A program made the position numbers and the translations under genes. From Acephala macrosclerotiorum (Eukaryota; Ascomycota; Leotiomycetes; Helotiales; Mollisiaceae): a stretch of DNA of 64,000 nucleotides. The stretch is taken from contig MU119409.1 of the NCBI GenBank assembly GCA_014904845.1, positions 34,768 to 98,767 on the forward strand. Direction: 5' to 3'. The notes below the pieces were generated by a model. It was not told where the DNA came from and did not search any database. It worked only from the letters and a program-made list of their open reading frames with translations. Below, piece by piece: positions 1-11,329 of the stretch; within the stretch, counting starts at the first letter, position 1, and the number at the start of each line of letters is the position of its first letter.

Positions 1-771
1 CACTGCGGATATCCTTCTCGTTACCAGAATCTGAGCTTAGATCGCACACAAGATGTCGTGTATCTTGAAGGCACATCGACAGTCGTGAAATGAGGATATT
101 TATGAAAGTTCGAAGCCGGGAAGTGACTCAATCGGCCAGGAAACTCTATTCAAACTAAATGCCGATATAGGAGAACGCCACAAGAGAGGGCCTCTTTTCA
201 ATCCCCCAACATTTCGCAAACGACAAGAGTGATGTGTTTTTGGGTTGAGGCTGTGCAGTAATGACGAGTAAGCCCCAATCCTTCCCACTGAGGAGCTTAG
301 TTGAGACTTCGGGATTCGTCCATTGGGAATTCGCGCAGTTCACTAAGCTCTCGTCAAGCTCGAGGGGACAACAAAGACAAAGGATAGACCTTGAGAGATA
401 GCGGGCTCCCTATAAATAAGCAAATAGTAACATGTTCCTAGCTGTCATTTGCAGCCAAAGTCATGATTCGGATGTATTTATGTGAAGATGAGCACTTCGC
501 CTAAAATGGAAAGGTTGAGCTTCGGATTATATTTCTTCCGTAAGGGTCCAAAAGAACTTCCTGACTCGCCACAATCCATGAAAAAGATCAATCAGCATAC
601 AGCAGGTAAATCAAGGTCAGGACTTCTTTTGCTACACAAAATTAACTACTCGAAGCACAACTAACTCTAGAGTCGGCCGCTCCTTCCAATGTTAGCAGCA
701 AGAGTTATCTCCAAGCCGGATTCTTATGCAGTCATAGCTATTCCGAATCTTCCAGCAGGTCTTGATTGTGA
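1..771. other. Intergenic, no gene recognised
   Basis: Only short overlapping reading frames on both strands, none with a recognisable motif, convincing start or splice signals. The decayed acetyltransferase begins at its right edge. Confidence 0.5.
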
Positions 772-1612
772 TTGCAGAAGCCATGGCAGGTTGCAGAATC
801 AGTTTACCAGGTCTATAAAACTAAAAGCGAGAAGCAAAGGCTGGCAGAAAGCGATTCCAACATCGATGCCTACGACCCGAAATATTCGTTCTCCCAGCAG
901 CCAGAGAGCATATCAAAGACGTTCTTGGATGCCATGGATGTAAGGGAGGAAGTTTTTGTCAAGGAACAAGGCGTTCCTTTGAACAATGAGTTTGACTGTG
1001 ACGATCCGCGAGCATGTCACTGGGTAAGCGAGACCCCTTTGACCCCTTTTCCCTATTGCCGTTGCTCACTCGCCTCGCAGGTTGTCTACGCCCTGTCAAT
1101 ACTACCACCCAAGCCGAGCAGAAAGATGCAGATAGCAATGTCATCACATGAAAGAAGAGTGTTACCAAAAGCCAGTCCATTGGCACCATCCGCCTTGTTC
1201 CCTTCCCACATCCTCTACATCTACAACCAAACTCTTCTTACGCAGCAGATGCTCTGGAGACCGACCCCGACAGGAACTTCTCAAGTCCTCCTCTATACAT
1301 TACCGATCGACAAACGACATATCATGACGGAAAGGAGCCATACATAAAGCTTGGACGAATAGCAGTAGTAAAAAAGTTCAAAGGCGCTGGAATTGCGGGA
1401 ATTCTTGCAAGTGCTGCCATTACCTAGGCACAGCAGAATCCTACATATTTCAACCCTTCGATCAAGTCTACCGGCATGGATAACCTAAACGCGTTGATAT
1501 TGGAGGCGTTACCGGTTGGAAGGGTCTAATGTGCGTTTATGCACAGGAGCAAGTTGCGAAGACTTGGGCCAGGTGGGGTTTTCAACTGGATGAAGGAATA
1601 AATTTTAACTGA
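772..1612 (+). pseudogene. GNAT-family acetyltransferase pseudogene
   Basis: The first exon (to 1023) reads VREEVFVKEQGVP followed by an Asp-rich stretch ending ACHW, the usual N-terminal block of fungal GNAT N-acetyltransferases. A GT-AG intron of 57 nt follows (1024-1080). The second exon still reads SIGTIRLVPFPHP, then LGRIAVVKKFKGAGIAGIL, the acetyl-CoA-binding pyrophosphate loop, and later AQEQVAKTWARWGFQLDEG, the family's C-terminal block. The frame is broken four times: one base missing near 1093, TGA at 1149-1151, TAG at 1425-1427 where a Trp is expected, and one base missing near 1517. Both nonsense codons can come from C:G to T:A transitions (CGA to TGA, TGG to TAG). The usual last few residues are also absent. 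It would have acetylated an unknown small molecule or protein; it cannot now make a full-length product. Confidence 0.8.
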
Positions 1613-1787
1613 TCGCTTCTTTGGCACGGTTGGAAGACTGGGGGACCACCCCACTCACGTCCTCCGCACGATTTAATGGTATTAGCTATCCTCCTCCGCA
1701 TGGATCACAGCAGAGACTAAGTATCCGATTTTTGGTTTTGCTATATATAAATAAAACCCATAGAAATATTTCTACTGCCAATTGGAA

Positions 1788-2814
1788 TTTATTATGAGTA
1801 CCCCAAGATCCAAAAGTTGTCCTACATAAATGAAACGGTTCTTAATGTGGCTGTTTTCGTGGCGGTGTAAGTTTGACACCCAACGTTTCAATTTATTATC
1901 ATCGTTTGGAAAGCTGAGAGTGTGTTCCTCTAGCTTTGGTGTTGCGGTCCGCAAACGGCCAGCATATGCTCCTCAAACGGGGCCATACGAGCTCGCTACT
2001 GTCATTGCCTATTCATCCTTCTTGGCCGGTCTTACAGCGTCTGCAACCATTTTCGGCTTTCTGCCGGGACTTCCGCATTCTTACCGGATATTTCTGAGAT
2101 GAAAATCTCCAAGGAGTATCGCAAGGCGCTTTACGCTTGCATGAGCTTCGTCACTGTCACATACACGGTCTTCTCACTAGTCGTCTATCGATACCGCGAC
2201 CAGCGGGTCACATCACCGTCTCTGGGAAGTGCTGGTGGTGTTATCAAGAAGGTTGCCTATGGCATTGCTCTATTTGGTCTCGTAATCTCTGGCTGTCTTT
2301 ACCTTCACATTCGCGCCAAGTACCTGTTTGTACGTATCCTCCGAAACTCAAAGCGCCCGCAACTCAACACTGTAATTCATCGGAGCACATGGCTTGGCTG
2401 CGTCTGGGGACGAGCGGGACTTGGATTTGTTCTTTCAGAAGCCGTTCCAGTCTACGACTGGCTCGCTGCCCTGTCTGGTAGTTTGTGTTTTGCGCGTTTT
2501 GCTCTTACTCTTCCGGGACTCATGTGGATCTATGATCACAAAACCTGGATCGAAGGGTGTTCGCTACAACGAGTGATGTACTGGCTTCATTGGGGCATTG
2601 CTGCTTTGGGTGTTTTCCTCATGATTGGTTGCGCATATGCCACTGCAGAACAGATTAAGGCCGCTTATGCTACGGGTTCATTGGGTAAGTTCTACTTTGG
2701 ACCACCGCAATCCTCCGTTTCAAAAGAAACTCGATATCATATACATAGTTGGCTAATATTCGAATCACAGGTGCTACATTCAACTGCGCTGTTAATTCTG
2801 CCGCTACCTTGTGA
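1788..2814 (+). pseudogene. Amino-acid transporter (AAAP family) pseudogene, 5'-truncated
   Basis: The readable part matches the second half of fungal AAAP amino-acid permeases (mtr type): KRPAYAPQTGPYELA, then an AFLPDISEM block, then VVYRYRDQ and SPSLGSAGG, followed by at least four hydrophobic membrane segments. Two introns have good signals: 1867-1933 (GTAAGT...CTGAG...TAG) and 2685-2770 (GTAAGT...CAG). The short last exon ends in TGA at 2812-2814. One base is missing at about 2061-2062, between the ATIFGF block and the AGTSAFLP block, so the two parts lie in different frames. Upstream of about 1788 no coding sequence is found, so roughly the first 150-170 residues of a normal ~450-residue transporter are missing. 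The family imports neutral or aromatic amino acids across the plasma membrane. The product cannot be functional as it stands. Confidence 0.75.
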
Positions 2815-4227
2815 AGCGTTAATTTGTGTCAACAATTTCAGCTTTCGAAGGGTCATATAACAGTCGCATCACCGTAAAATGTCACGAATAGAAATCTTTA
2901 TCTTAAGAAGGCCAGAAGACGCTGTTGCTATTCTTGCTTTGTTATTTTCGCCACTGGGCTCCCTTAAGCTTGTTGGCGAGCCCCTAAGTTAAGCGAGCTC
3001 AGCGATGCGCAAACAGCAATTCAGTTGGCACTTCATCTCGCAATCTCCTTCGAGCTTCAAGCTTTACCAGTGATCAGCCTTGCTCAAAGTTTTATATTTC
3101 TTCCATATTCACTCACTCATAGCAACTCGCCCAACGTACTCGAGGTACATCTCAAAACTTAGCACTCATCACTGTTATGATCCAAGATTGAATGGATATT
3201 GCTATCTTGTCCAGTTATTTCAGGCCCTACCGTTTCGAGAAGCTCTTTTGAAAAATAGGGCTCCGCATTACTCCATCCCAGACATGCACCATTCTAGTGT
3301 TCTCGGCAGATAATTTCACTTCTGTCCCTATTCGGGTTATCATCTCCTTCTCGTACGCTTCTATTGCTTCCAACCTAGTCTTTCTTGATTAAACAAAGTC
3401 TATAATGTGAATTACGAGCTTAGAAGCGTCTTTGATTACCGAGTTCAAACCTTGCCCTCGTTCTACTTTGATGTCAGCTGCTTCAAGCACCCCTAACATC
3501 CCGAGCAAAAAGAAACATACGGAAAGTCATAAGGTGTGCCGCATCGCCGGCTAACGTCACTCGTCCCCTACGGCTATCCCATTGATGTTTAGATGGGCTC
3601 GGGTCCTATTACGTTAAAAGCGTATACCAAACTAGATAGCCATCCTTTAACCATGCGAACGCACTTCGGAATAGATCAGTAAATTGTTCCGCGAAGCCTT
3701 CTACTTGCTTAAGTCTCATCTCGCTGGACCAGTCTTTGCTTTTTTCTTATTCGGCATGAGAGTATGGTCATGAGATATAATGATTCATAATCTAGTTTTC
3801 AGGATCGTCGACATCAGGAGCAGTATGCCTATGAAGCCGTTTGGATGTGGCGCCGCTACGAATAGGGGATGCCACGATCAGAGGAATTTGATTTGTCTAA
3901 TGTAGTACTTGGTTTGCACGATGGATGCTACGAATCCTAGGGTCGTCAAGGCAATTTTCTGCATCTACCGCCGGTACATGTTGATGCGAATCAATTTAGG
4001 TGATGAAGTATACACAGATCATTCCTCAAAATACTCAGCCATATCCAGCTCCACTCACCACACCAAAACACCACTCGTTTCAACACCCGCTGTACTGCAG
4101 ATCACCAATCTGCCAAGCACATCCCTCGAATCCGTCAAAGCCTCCTGCTATGGATTTTCCCAAACCTGCTTGGGCTTAACGACCACCCTCTCACCAACCT
4201 CAAATAATTTGAAAACATCACGTCGAG
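2815..4227. other. Intergenic, no gene recognised
   Basis: About 1.4 kb without a supported gene. Several reading frames of 60-150 codons lack motifs and splice logic. The right part is the upstream region of the gelsolin-like gene. Confidence 0.5.
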
Positions 4228-5413
4228 ATGCCTCCACACGAAGCTTTGGCGCACCTGAAAGAGTACAACATCAAGGACAGCAATGTCGAGTTAATCGGAA
4301 CAGAAATCGACCACAAGGTCAAATTCAAATCCGCAGAAACCGAGCCTGCCTGGAATGATGGCAATGTTGGACAGCATGCTGGCCTCTACATCTGGAGAAT
4401 CGAGGACTTCGAGGTCATTCCCTGGCCGAAGGAGAAATATGGCCAATTCTACAACGGAGACAGTTACATCGTTCTACATTCATACAAGGTTGGAAGCAAG
4501 GACAAGTACGAGAAGTTGCAGCATGAGATCTTCTTCTGGCTAGGAACCAAGACTTCGCAGGATGAAGCGGGCACGGCGGCGTACAAGACCGTAGAGTTGG
4601 ACGAGTTCTTACGAGGCGTGGCTACCCAGCATCGAGAAATTCAGCAACAACCTTCAGATGAGTTTATGCAGTTGTTCCCTCATCTCAAGATCCTCTCTGG
4701 TGGTGTACAATCCGGCTTCCGCCACGTCGAGACTGAAGGTCAGCCCGAAGAGAAATCTATGCTTCTGCGGGTCTTCAAACATCCTGGAACTGGATCGACG
4801 GTTGTACACGAAGTCCAGCTAACATGGCAGAGTCTCGACGACGACGATGTGTTTGTTCTGGATAAAGGAGACAAGATCTGGGTCTGGCAAGGAAAGAAGT
4901 GCAGTCCTATGGAGAAGGCAAAAGGAGCTCAGATCGTGAACGACTTGACACTCGCCAAACATATTGATGTCGAGGTGCTTTCGCAGATCGAGGCAAGATC
5001 CAGGGTGATTGTGGATCTACTCGGAGGCAAAGGCATCGAACAGACTGAATTCCGAGCTGCCAGACCCGTCTCATCTTCTGAAGCACAACCAACTGAACAA
5101 CGTTTTGCAAAGGCTCTTCTGCCTCAGCGATGCCACAGGACAATTGACCTTCAGGCTGGTGAAAGATGGACAGCCTGTTCAAAGCACCGACCTCGATACC
5201 AATGATGTTTTCCTTTTCGACACTGGGAAGGCTATCTGGGTGTGGAGAGGTACAAGAGCCAGTCGATTGGAGATAGTAATGTGGATGAAGGTAGCACAAT
5301 CATACCTTCGACAACTCCAAGCAGAACGTGGCGAAGATGCTGCTCTGATACCACTTGCAACAGTCGTGGAGGGCAACGAGAGCCCGGCGTTTCTGAAGAC
5401 AATTGCTCTGTGA
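4228..5413 (+). pseudogene. Gelsolin/fragmin-type actin-binding protein, frameshifted
   Basis: Starts at ATG 4228 with no introns. The translation contains gelsolin repeats: AGLYIWRIEDFEVIPWPKE, GDSYIVLHSYK, HEIFFWLGTKTSQDEAGTAA and a second repeat with FVLDKGDKIWVWQGKKCSP. The third repeat (TNDVFLFDTGKAIWVWRG to the TGA at 5411-5413) is in the next frame. The switch is a single extra G at 5112-5113, after the codons for FAKR-like residues. With one base removed the length would be about 394 residues, normal for fungal severin/fragmin proteins that sever and cap actin filaments in a calcium-dependent way. No GT-AG intron can explain the shift. It is either a real inactivating insertion that leaves a product of two repeats, or a sequencing error; everything else in the gene is well preserved. 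Confidence 0.85.
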
Positions 5414-5812
5414 TTGTCTGCAATGCTAGTCTCAACTTCATTCAAACACCATACGATCCCTGTACTTGCTTTGGTTCATCATCATATATGTGGATTTGGT
5501 ACTCTTAAGTCTCCATCACAAATATGCTGCAACTTGGGGACATTTTTGTTATTTCCAGAATTGAATTTTGTCTAATTAGGGGGTCAATGCGCATACTCTC
5601 CTCTTACCCTCTGGTTCTGGCTATCGTAAGTAAGTGCTGGGGTTCTTGTTAACGGCTCCAAGAAGTCTCGAGAAAAGCATCAAAAGTGACAGTATAAGCT
5701 GAGGGACAAAGAATTGCCAAATGCCACATACAATCACCAAAGGACCATGCGGCCATAGCCATCCACGCTTGCTATATGGTTGCTATTACAATGGCAGGTG
5801 CATAGAGGCAGA
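5414..5812. other. Convergent intergenic gap
   Basis: Lies between the 3' ends of the gelsolin-like gene and the minus-strand decayed gene. No coding signal seen. Confidence 0.4.
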
Positions 5813-7280
5813 TCACTGCTTCCAGAATGTGCTCACGTGTTGGCCGTTTGTTCGGTTGATGAGCCGCGCAATTGTGGGTTTCGCACTCTCCAAAATCTCC
5901 ATGTTCTCGTTCAAGACCTGCAGATCTTCAAGTGTGGGCAGACATCGGATCTCGTTCTCAAGAAGTGGTAGAAGGGCCTCATCCTGACCATTTCTTGCGT
6001 CATCTTCGTTGAGGGGTGGAACTTGATATCCATCCTCGTGGGCATGAATCGTCAACTTTTGGAGTGCCGGACAGAATTTTGTCAAGAATGGTGCATAAAT
6101 TTAGAGACTGTACACCAAGTCATCATCGCATGGACGCCCATCAATACGGCAGACATCCAGATGACATTAGAGTGTCTTGACATAGCCATGAAAGGCCAAG
6201 GACGTCAAGAACAAGCAGTTTCTCGGGCTGATAGTGTAAATAAAGCGCAAGAAGGGGTCGTAGTAAATCCAGCCGGGGAGATACACGAAATGGAGTTGGT
6301 CTTCAAGCATCGGAATGACTCGTGTGACATCTCGGTTTAGATTTTCCGGCTCCGGCTCCTGGGGACTAGGTCGCCAAACCTTGATTTTGCCGCCAATGTA
6401 TGATGGAGGGCAATTGTGAAAGTAGGTGTTTACCATGTCAAAGCTGTACCAATTTTGGCCGTAAAGAGCCTTGATGCCTTCCTGATAGAGTTGTTGGCAA
6501 ACTCTCAGACAAGTAGCGTCGATCGCCTTGCAGTAGACCAGTCGAATCTCAGTGTATTTTCCATCCTAGTCTTCATGCTAGACATAGGCATAGGTTGGTA
6601 GATCCGTTACACATTCTTCGCCATTCTAAGCTCTAATATTGTATTTTGACTCGCTCCAATGTTTTACCCAATTGCAGGTCACTAAATCAGGGAACACTGT
6701 CTCTTCTCTGGGGGCGGTAACGGCGAGCTCAAGGATATGAAGTCGAATCTCTACACGCACATTGATGATATTAGTGACACGTCCGGCAAGCTAGTGGGGC
6801 ACAACCCGAGTAGAACTAACCTGGAGCTATCTTCAAGAAGTGGTTCTCACGGTCCTGCAGGAGTTTCGGGCCTTTCTCACTGGGATGTGCAGCAAGTACG
6901 GTGATGTCCTTAGCCTTGGGTCGATCAACCGAGCGGATTGTGGGCTTTCGATAGCGGACATCGTACTTCTTGTCACGACGACCTGATCGTTCTCGAAAAG
7001 CTCTGCCATAGTACCACTTACTCATGAAATAATCGACGTCTGTGCATGCTGTTTAGTATGTTGCGCAGAGCGGGTCCGGGTTTGATGGCATACCAGGTCC
7101 CCACATGCATCTCTTGCCTTCATCGTTGAGGTAAAAGACACCTCCGACTCGATCTTGCTTGACATGTTCGTTGAATGCTTGAACAGGTTCAAGGTCGGGA
7201 AATTTCTCCTTTGCGTCCTCGAGGATGCGATCGAGGCTGGTAGGCTCTTCGGTCTAGTGGAAGGGAAGTTGAAGAGCCAT
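5813..7280 (-). pseudogene. RIP-like pseudogene, three exons, 448-codon frame with six stops
   Basis: Exons on the minus strand are 7280-7094, 7039-6821 and 6750-5813. Introns carry GTATGC...CACAG and GTTAGT...GTAG. The exons sum to 1344 nt, exactly 448 codons, so no frameshift has occurred. Six in-frame stops interrupt the frame: TAG at 7254-7256, 6626-6628, 6578-6580 and 6566-6568, and TAA at 6167-6169 and 6101-6103. Every one can derive from a Gln codon (CAG or CAA) by one C to T change at CpA. The protein is not one I recognise by name. It has a basic stretch (RERSGRRDKKYDVRYRKP), a PEIRLHILELAV segment as in fungal hypothetical proteins that follow an F-box-like start, and a Leu-rich C-terminal half. 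A related fragment lies upstream at 7600-7815. Confidence 0.75.
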
Positions 7281-7582
7281 TGCGAACAACAGCTATTGGC
7301 TATCGCGCAAGGGCTTGAGGAAGTAACAGACCAATTGCGAGTGTCTCAAGACCCAATTGGATTAGTTTCTCTCTGAGTCGTTGGTCTTATTTTGCCAGTG
7401 GTGCTGTTGGAAAGGAGGATCTCGATGGAAGCGTAATCGCATGATATAGGAGCGAGTTTGGCCGATGCGCACTAGCTCCCTGCCGACTTCCTATTCATCT
7501 CATATCTATTTACAGTTCTCCAGTAAGAAAGGCTGTTATATTGGAGCTAGTCCAAAAGGCCTATATACGGAAGATAGGCACT

Positions 7583-7815
7583 GAGTGGTTCATGCCCACC
7601 CGTCGCCCTTCTTGTCTGTTTTTATCAATAACGTGGCCGAAATCTTCATCTTTGGGCTTCGGTCTCCAATAGTAATCAACGTCTAGAAATGTTAATAATC
7701 TGAATGTCCCACCAATTCTGGTACATTACAGTATGCATACCTAGTTCCCAGATGCATATATCACCACTTTCATTCAAGAAGAAGGCGGGCTTGATTCTAT
7801 ACCAGTTGAAGCCAT
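7583..7815 (-). pseudogene. Partial paralogue of the neighbouring RIP-like pseudogene
   Basis: On the minus strand the block reads KPAFFLNESGDICIWEL, an intron 7740-7683 (GTATGC...TCTAG), then DVDYYWRPKPKDEDF. The copy at 5.8-7.3 kb reads GGVFYLNDEGKRCMWGP, intron, DVDYF. Both introns interrupt the same Asp codon after its first base, which argues for common descent. No complete gene can be built around this block; both flanks lack a continuous frame. Confidence 0.6.
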
Positions 7816-9384
7816 TAATTGAAGTCGGAATTCTCAATGTACCTAAACTGCTGGGGCTTTCTGGCTCAATTTGTCGCGCTGACTGTGAAGGCGAAGTTCG
7901 TTATTGGTGAGAACCCCGGGACCAAGAAATGAAGTTGAGGCAGAACGGGAGCACAGGACTACTGTTTTGGATATCCCGAGAGTGATGGGAAGTTCAAAGT
8001 GCGAAGATTAGTAGGACTGGCTGCTGGGCTGTAGAGTTGTGGCTCCTGGGTGGATGTCGGTTGGCCTTGATCGTGAATTCCGAGATTTTGGAGAGGATGG
8101 CGTCTAGGATTTGGCGAAAGCTAGTCGCTATCACTTACTTCCAAGTTGGCCGATTTGCTCTATTTACTAAGAAATCTGCATCAAAAGTGAGCCTCTGGGC
8201 TTAGAATTCGACGAGTAGCCTTTTGTCACGTGGGTTTGAACACTGTGGTATTCGCACACACCTTTCTATTCGAGAATCAATCTCATGCCCTCGAGCCCGA
8301 GAAATTGAAATTTATGCATGTCCTCGAAATGCACCAGGTGTTCTGTGTGGTTTGCTCTGAACATTTTGGCTGAAGAGACTCCTCACATCATTGGTCGTCA
8401 CCATTCTGATGGGATAGCTCCCATTGCTCGACTTGTGCATTATTTAGTACACTATCCCATTATATCACAAACAATTCTCAACGCTTCCCGTAGTATAATC
8501 TTGTCTTGTTCCTAGTCTCAATACTAGGTGAGGATTTTGACTTTTGAACCTTTGTGAGGAGTGAAAGAGTGAAAGGGGTAACGAGGGCAGCTAAGCGAGG
8601 CCAACCAGACCTCTAGAATCAGTAAAAGGAAAGGGCTGTAAGCCGTAGCCTTTATCAATACGAAAATCTATCTACAATTGCCAGAGTTCTAGAATTATTC
8701 AGTTGGAGTTCGACGATGGGCTGGCTTCTGGCCGCGCTCAAGACATGGTCACCGTCGTAGAGAATGCCGAGCAAGACCCAAATCCATATTTCTGGTGGGC
8801 CTTATCCGTAGACGTGAGGAGGAAACCAAAAAGATACCAAAACCTGTAGGAAGGCTTGCATACCTAGGATATCTAGGCAAGTATGGTAAACAATAAAACC
8901 ATAAGCACGTGATGTCAATTCATCCCAACCGCAGTGTAGAACATGCAGTGAGCCGCTGACAGGGAAAATGAAAATGAAATAAAAATCCCAGATAGTACCG
9001 ACTTAAATCTTCCTCTCGTTTGCGTGAAACCTCTATATCAATAAATTTCGCTCATGTGATACACGCAAATAAAGTTGTGGCTGGTAGCCGGGAAGAAACA
9101 TTACATGCGCCACGTTGAGACTCTAAACTCGACTTAAATGATTCAAGAGGAAATCTGGCATCGAATAATATGTCCGCATGGTCCCCGTGGGCAATCAAAA
9201 TGCCTGGCTCATCAGCCTGCAAGCATCATGGCATGGCATTGCATGGCAGGCATTCTTGCTGTGCCACACAGGAAGCCTCATGACCCGGACAACCTTGACA
9301 GTTCAACATATCCCTCACACTGTCGGTGACGGCTATGCAACGACTGCCGTCGCTCCAGAACATATTCTTAGGCGGACGCTCGAG
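7816..9384. other. Intergenic, no gene recognised
   Basis: No supported gene. The left part may hold further decayed sequence of the paralogue, but nothing is readable. The right part is the upstream region of the arrestin-like gene; the open frame extends upstream of 9385 but without conserved sequence. Confidence 0.4.
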
Positions 9385-10629
9385 ATGAGTTACAATTATG
9401 TGAAAATCCAACTCGACCCTCCGTACCAAAGAGGGTCATTCAGGCAACACCTATTCACTCCTGGAGATCGAATATCTGGGAAAGTTGTGTTCAACCTCAA
9501 GGAAGACGAAAAAATTGACCGAATATTCATCGAGTTCAAAGGAAAATGCACAGTCCGTGATGGTGGAGGGGACGATGAGCGGGTGCACACCGAGATCTTG
9601 TTTGCGTATACGAAGGTGCTTTTCAAAGGACCATTCAAGATGAGAGCTGCCCTTTATGAATATCCGTTCTTGTTTCAATTTCCGGAGACATTTGAATTCA
9701 AGAACACGGAGTTTCGCGACAACATTAATTACGAATCCAAAATAGGTCAGCTGCCGCTACCGCCGACAGTTGAGACCCAGTGGGGAGGATCAACGAACGA
9801 GTTGTGTGCGATCTATTATCATTTGACAGTCAAGATACCGAAGACTTGGGGTAGTTGGGAGGACAAAGTTTCGTTGCACTTCACGCCATTCAGGAAAGAA
9901 CTCGACCCTGCGCAGCTTCTCAAAAGATCGAAAGACTATCAAACCTTCCATCGAAACTACCGGTTGACGCCAGATTTGATTCCAAGACCTTTGACGAAAG
10001 GGGAAGCCGTGAAGCACGCATTCCATCGCCATTCCACTACACAGACGATCAGCTTTTCGTTTTCGGCAATAGCACCAACAAACATTGTGATAGGAAGAGC
10101 GTACCCAATCGAGGTTACCGTAATCTCTACAGTCGAAGACGTCTGGGAAACAAGTCCCAAGTTTCGGCTGAGACATTACACCCTTTGTCTCAAAGCTTCA
10201 ACATTTGTTCGTATACCTGGGACGGGAAAGGAAAGTACTGGCAGGCAGTCAACTCATATTAATCTCAGCTCTGGATCTATCGATGTCGTTATGGTCCTCA
10301 ACAAGGCAATGAAGCTGAATGGGATGTTCCCAACCAAGCCAATAGCGCCTCCTCCACCAACTTTCGCTTCATTTTCGGCGAGGAGAACTTATGAGCTGGA
10401 GCTCAAGATGACGGTTTCTTGTCTGGATGAGGAGTCGAGATTCAAGATCAAGTGGCCGGAAGTGAGTGTTTACTCGTCGAAGATGGTGCCTGGAATAGAG
10501 GAGGCAATGAGAGCTATCGAGAATGGGACTATGATTGCGGGCTTGGATGATGAGGGTGGATTGCCATCGTATTCAGGAGGGACTGAGGTTGAAGGTGCTA
10601 TGGAGGAGCTTCCAGCGTACCAGAGATGA
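9385..10629 (+). CDS. Arrestin-like (alpha-arrestin N-domain) protein
   Basis: Single exon, 414 residues from ATG 9385. I prefer this start because the arrestin fold begins directly after it (YVKIQLDPPYQRGSF, then FTPGDRISGKVVFNL); an upstream in-frame ATG at 9178 would add about 70 residues without arrestin features. An N-domain of beta strands (DRIFIEFKGKCTV, YEYPFLFQFPETFEF) is followed by a C-domain-like half (YPIEVTVISTVEDVW, YELELKMTVSC). The C-terminus has two short LPSY and LPAY motifs, which resemble the PY motifs that alpha-arrestins use to bind the Rsp5/Nedd4 ubiquitin ligase but lack the second Pro. The family adapts cargo for ubiquitination and endocytosis at the plasma membrane; an Rsp5 link here is inference. 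The length is normal and no damage is seen. Confidence 0.85.
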   Translation: MSYNYVKIQLDPPYQRGSFRQHLFTPGDRISGKVVFNLKEDEKIDRIFIEFKGKCTVRDGGGDDERVHTEILFAYTKVLFKGPFKMRAALYEYPFLFQFPETFEFKNTEFRDNINYESKIGQLPLPPTVETQWGGSTNELCAIYYHLTVKIPKTWGSWEDKVSLHFTPFRKELDPAQLLKRSKDYQTFHRNYRLTPDLIPRPLTKGEAVKHAFHRHSTTQTISFSFSAIAPTNIVIGRAYPIEVTVISTVEDVWETSPKFRLRHYTLCLKASTFVRIPGTGKESTGRQSTHINLSSGSIDVVMVLNKAMKLNGMFPTKPIAPPPPTFASFSARRTYELELKMTVSCLDEESRFKIKWPEVSVYSSKMVPGIEEAMRAIENGTMIAGLDDEGGLPSYSGGTEVEGAMEELPAYQR

Positions 10630-11329
10630 GGGTGGGTGATACAAGTAAGATTATATTTTAATTTGTGTGGATATCACTAGAGATAGTATCTGCGAGATTT
10701 TAATGGCTTCGTGGTAAAATAAATTTGATCAATTGATACCCATTTGCAGCGAAAAGGAAGAGGAGAGAAATTTCTCAAGTCCACGTGACACATCAGGTTA
10801 GGTACCCCTAGAATTGCGCTCTATGTTTGCAAGAAGAGTGAACGCTTGAAGTGAGCTGGGCTTTGAATGTTATAAGAGTGCAATGGCTGCTCTGCAGAAC
10901 TTCAATTTTGGAAATGACAAGCCCAATGATCGTGAAGTTGCGACGTTTAATATCGAAGAAGATCGAACACAAATGTCCCGAGAAATGAAGGACATTGACT
11001 AGAATATTTTGAGAAAAAGTTGAGAGGGTAATAATGTCAATAAATCAAGTTCGAAATTCTTTTGAAGATGTGTTAGAAAGCCTCACTTCCAAAGTCCTGA
11101 TCTTTCTGGGACAATCGTTCTCTTTAAGATGATCGAGGTAGGTACCAAATTTTGATAATTCGCTTTTTGCGGAGACCGCGAAGTTGGGTCTACAGTACGT
11201 ATTGCCGTGTGATAAGCAAACTTGGAAAGAAGCGAGACAGCCTAAAACCTTCCTCCGCTTTACAGACTTTACGTATAGATTCAAATAGTACGAGCTGCCT
11301 CCACAAATCAACCAATCAAAATGCTTGTT
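10630..11329. other. Intergenic between arrestin-like gene and tRNA
   Basis: No coding or RNA gene recognised in this stretch. It serves as the 3' region of the arrestin-like gene and the 5' flank of the tRNA gene. Confidence 0.4.

Noticed and set aside
5107..5120. Programmed ribosomal frameshift in the gelsolin-like gene
   Set aside because: No slippery site, pseudoknot or family precedent; a one-base insertion or sequencing error is simpler.
5813..7280. Reassigned genetic code (TAG/TAA read as Gln) as explanation for the six in-frame stops
   Set aside because: Intact genes in the same window end properly at TAG (ferrochelatase, SDR) and TAA (NCS1 permease, MFS transporter), so the standard code applies.
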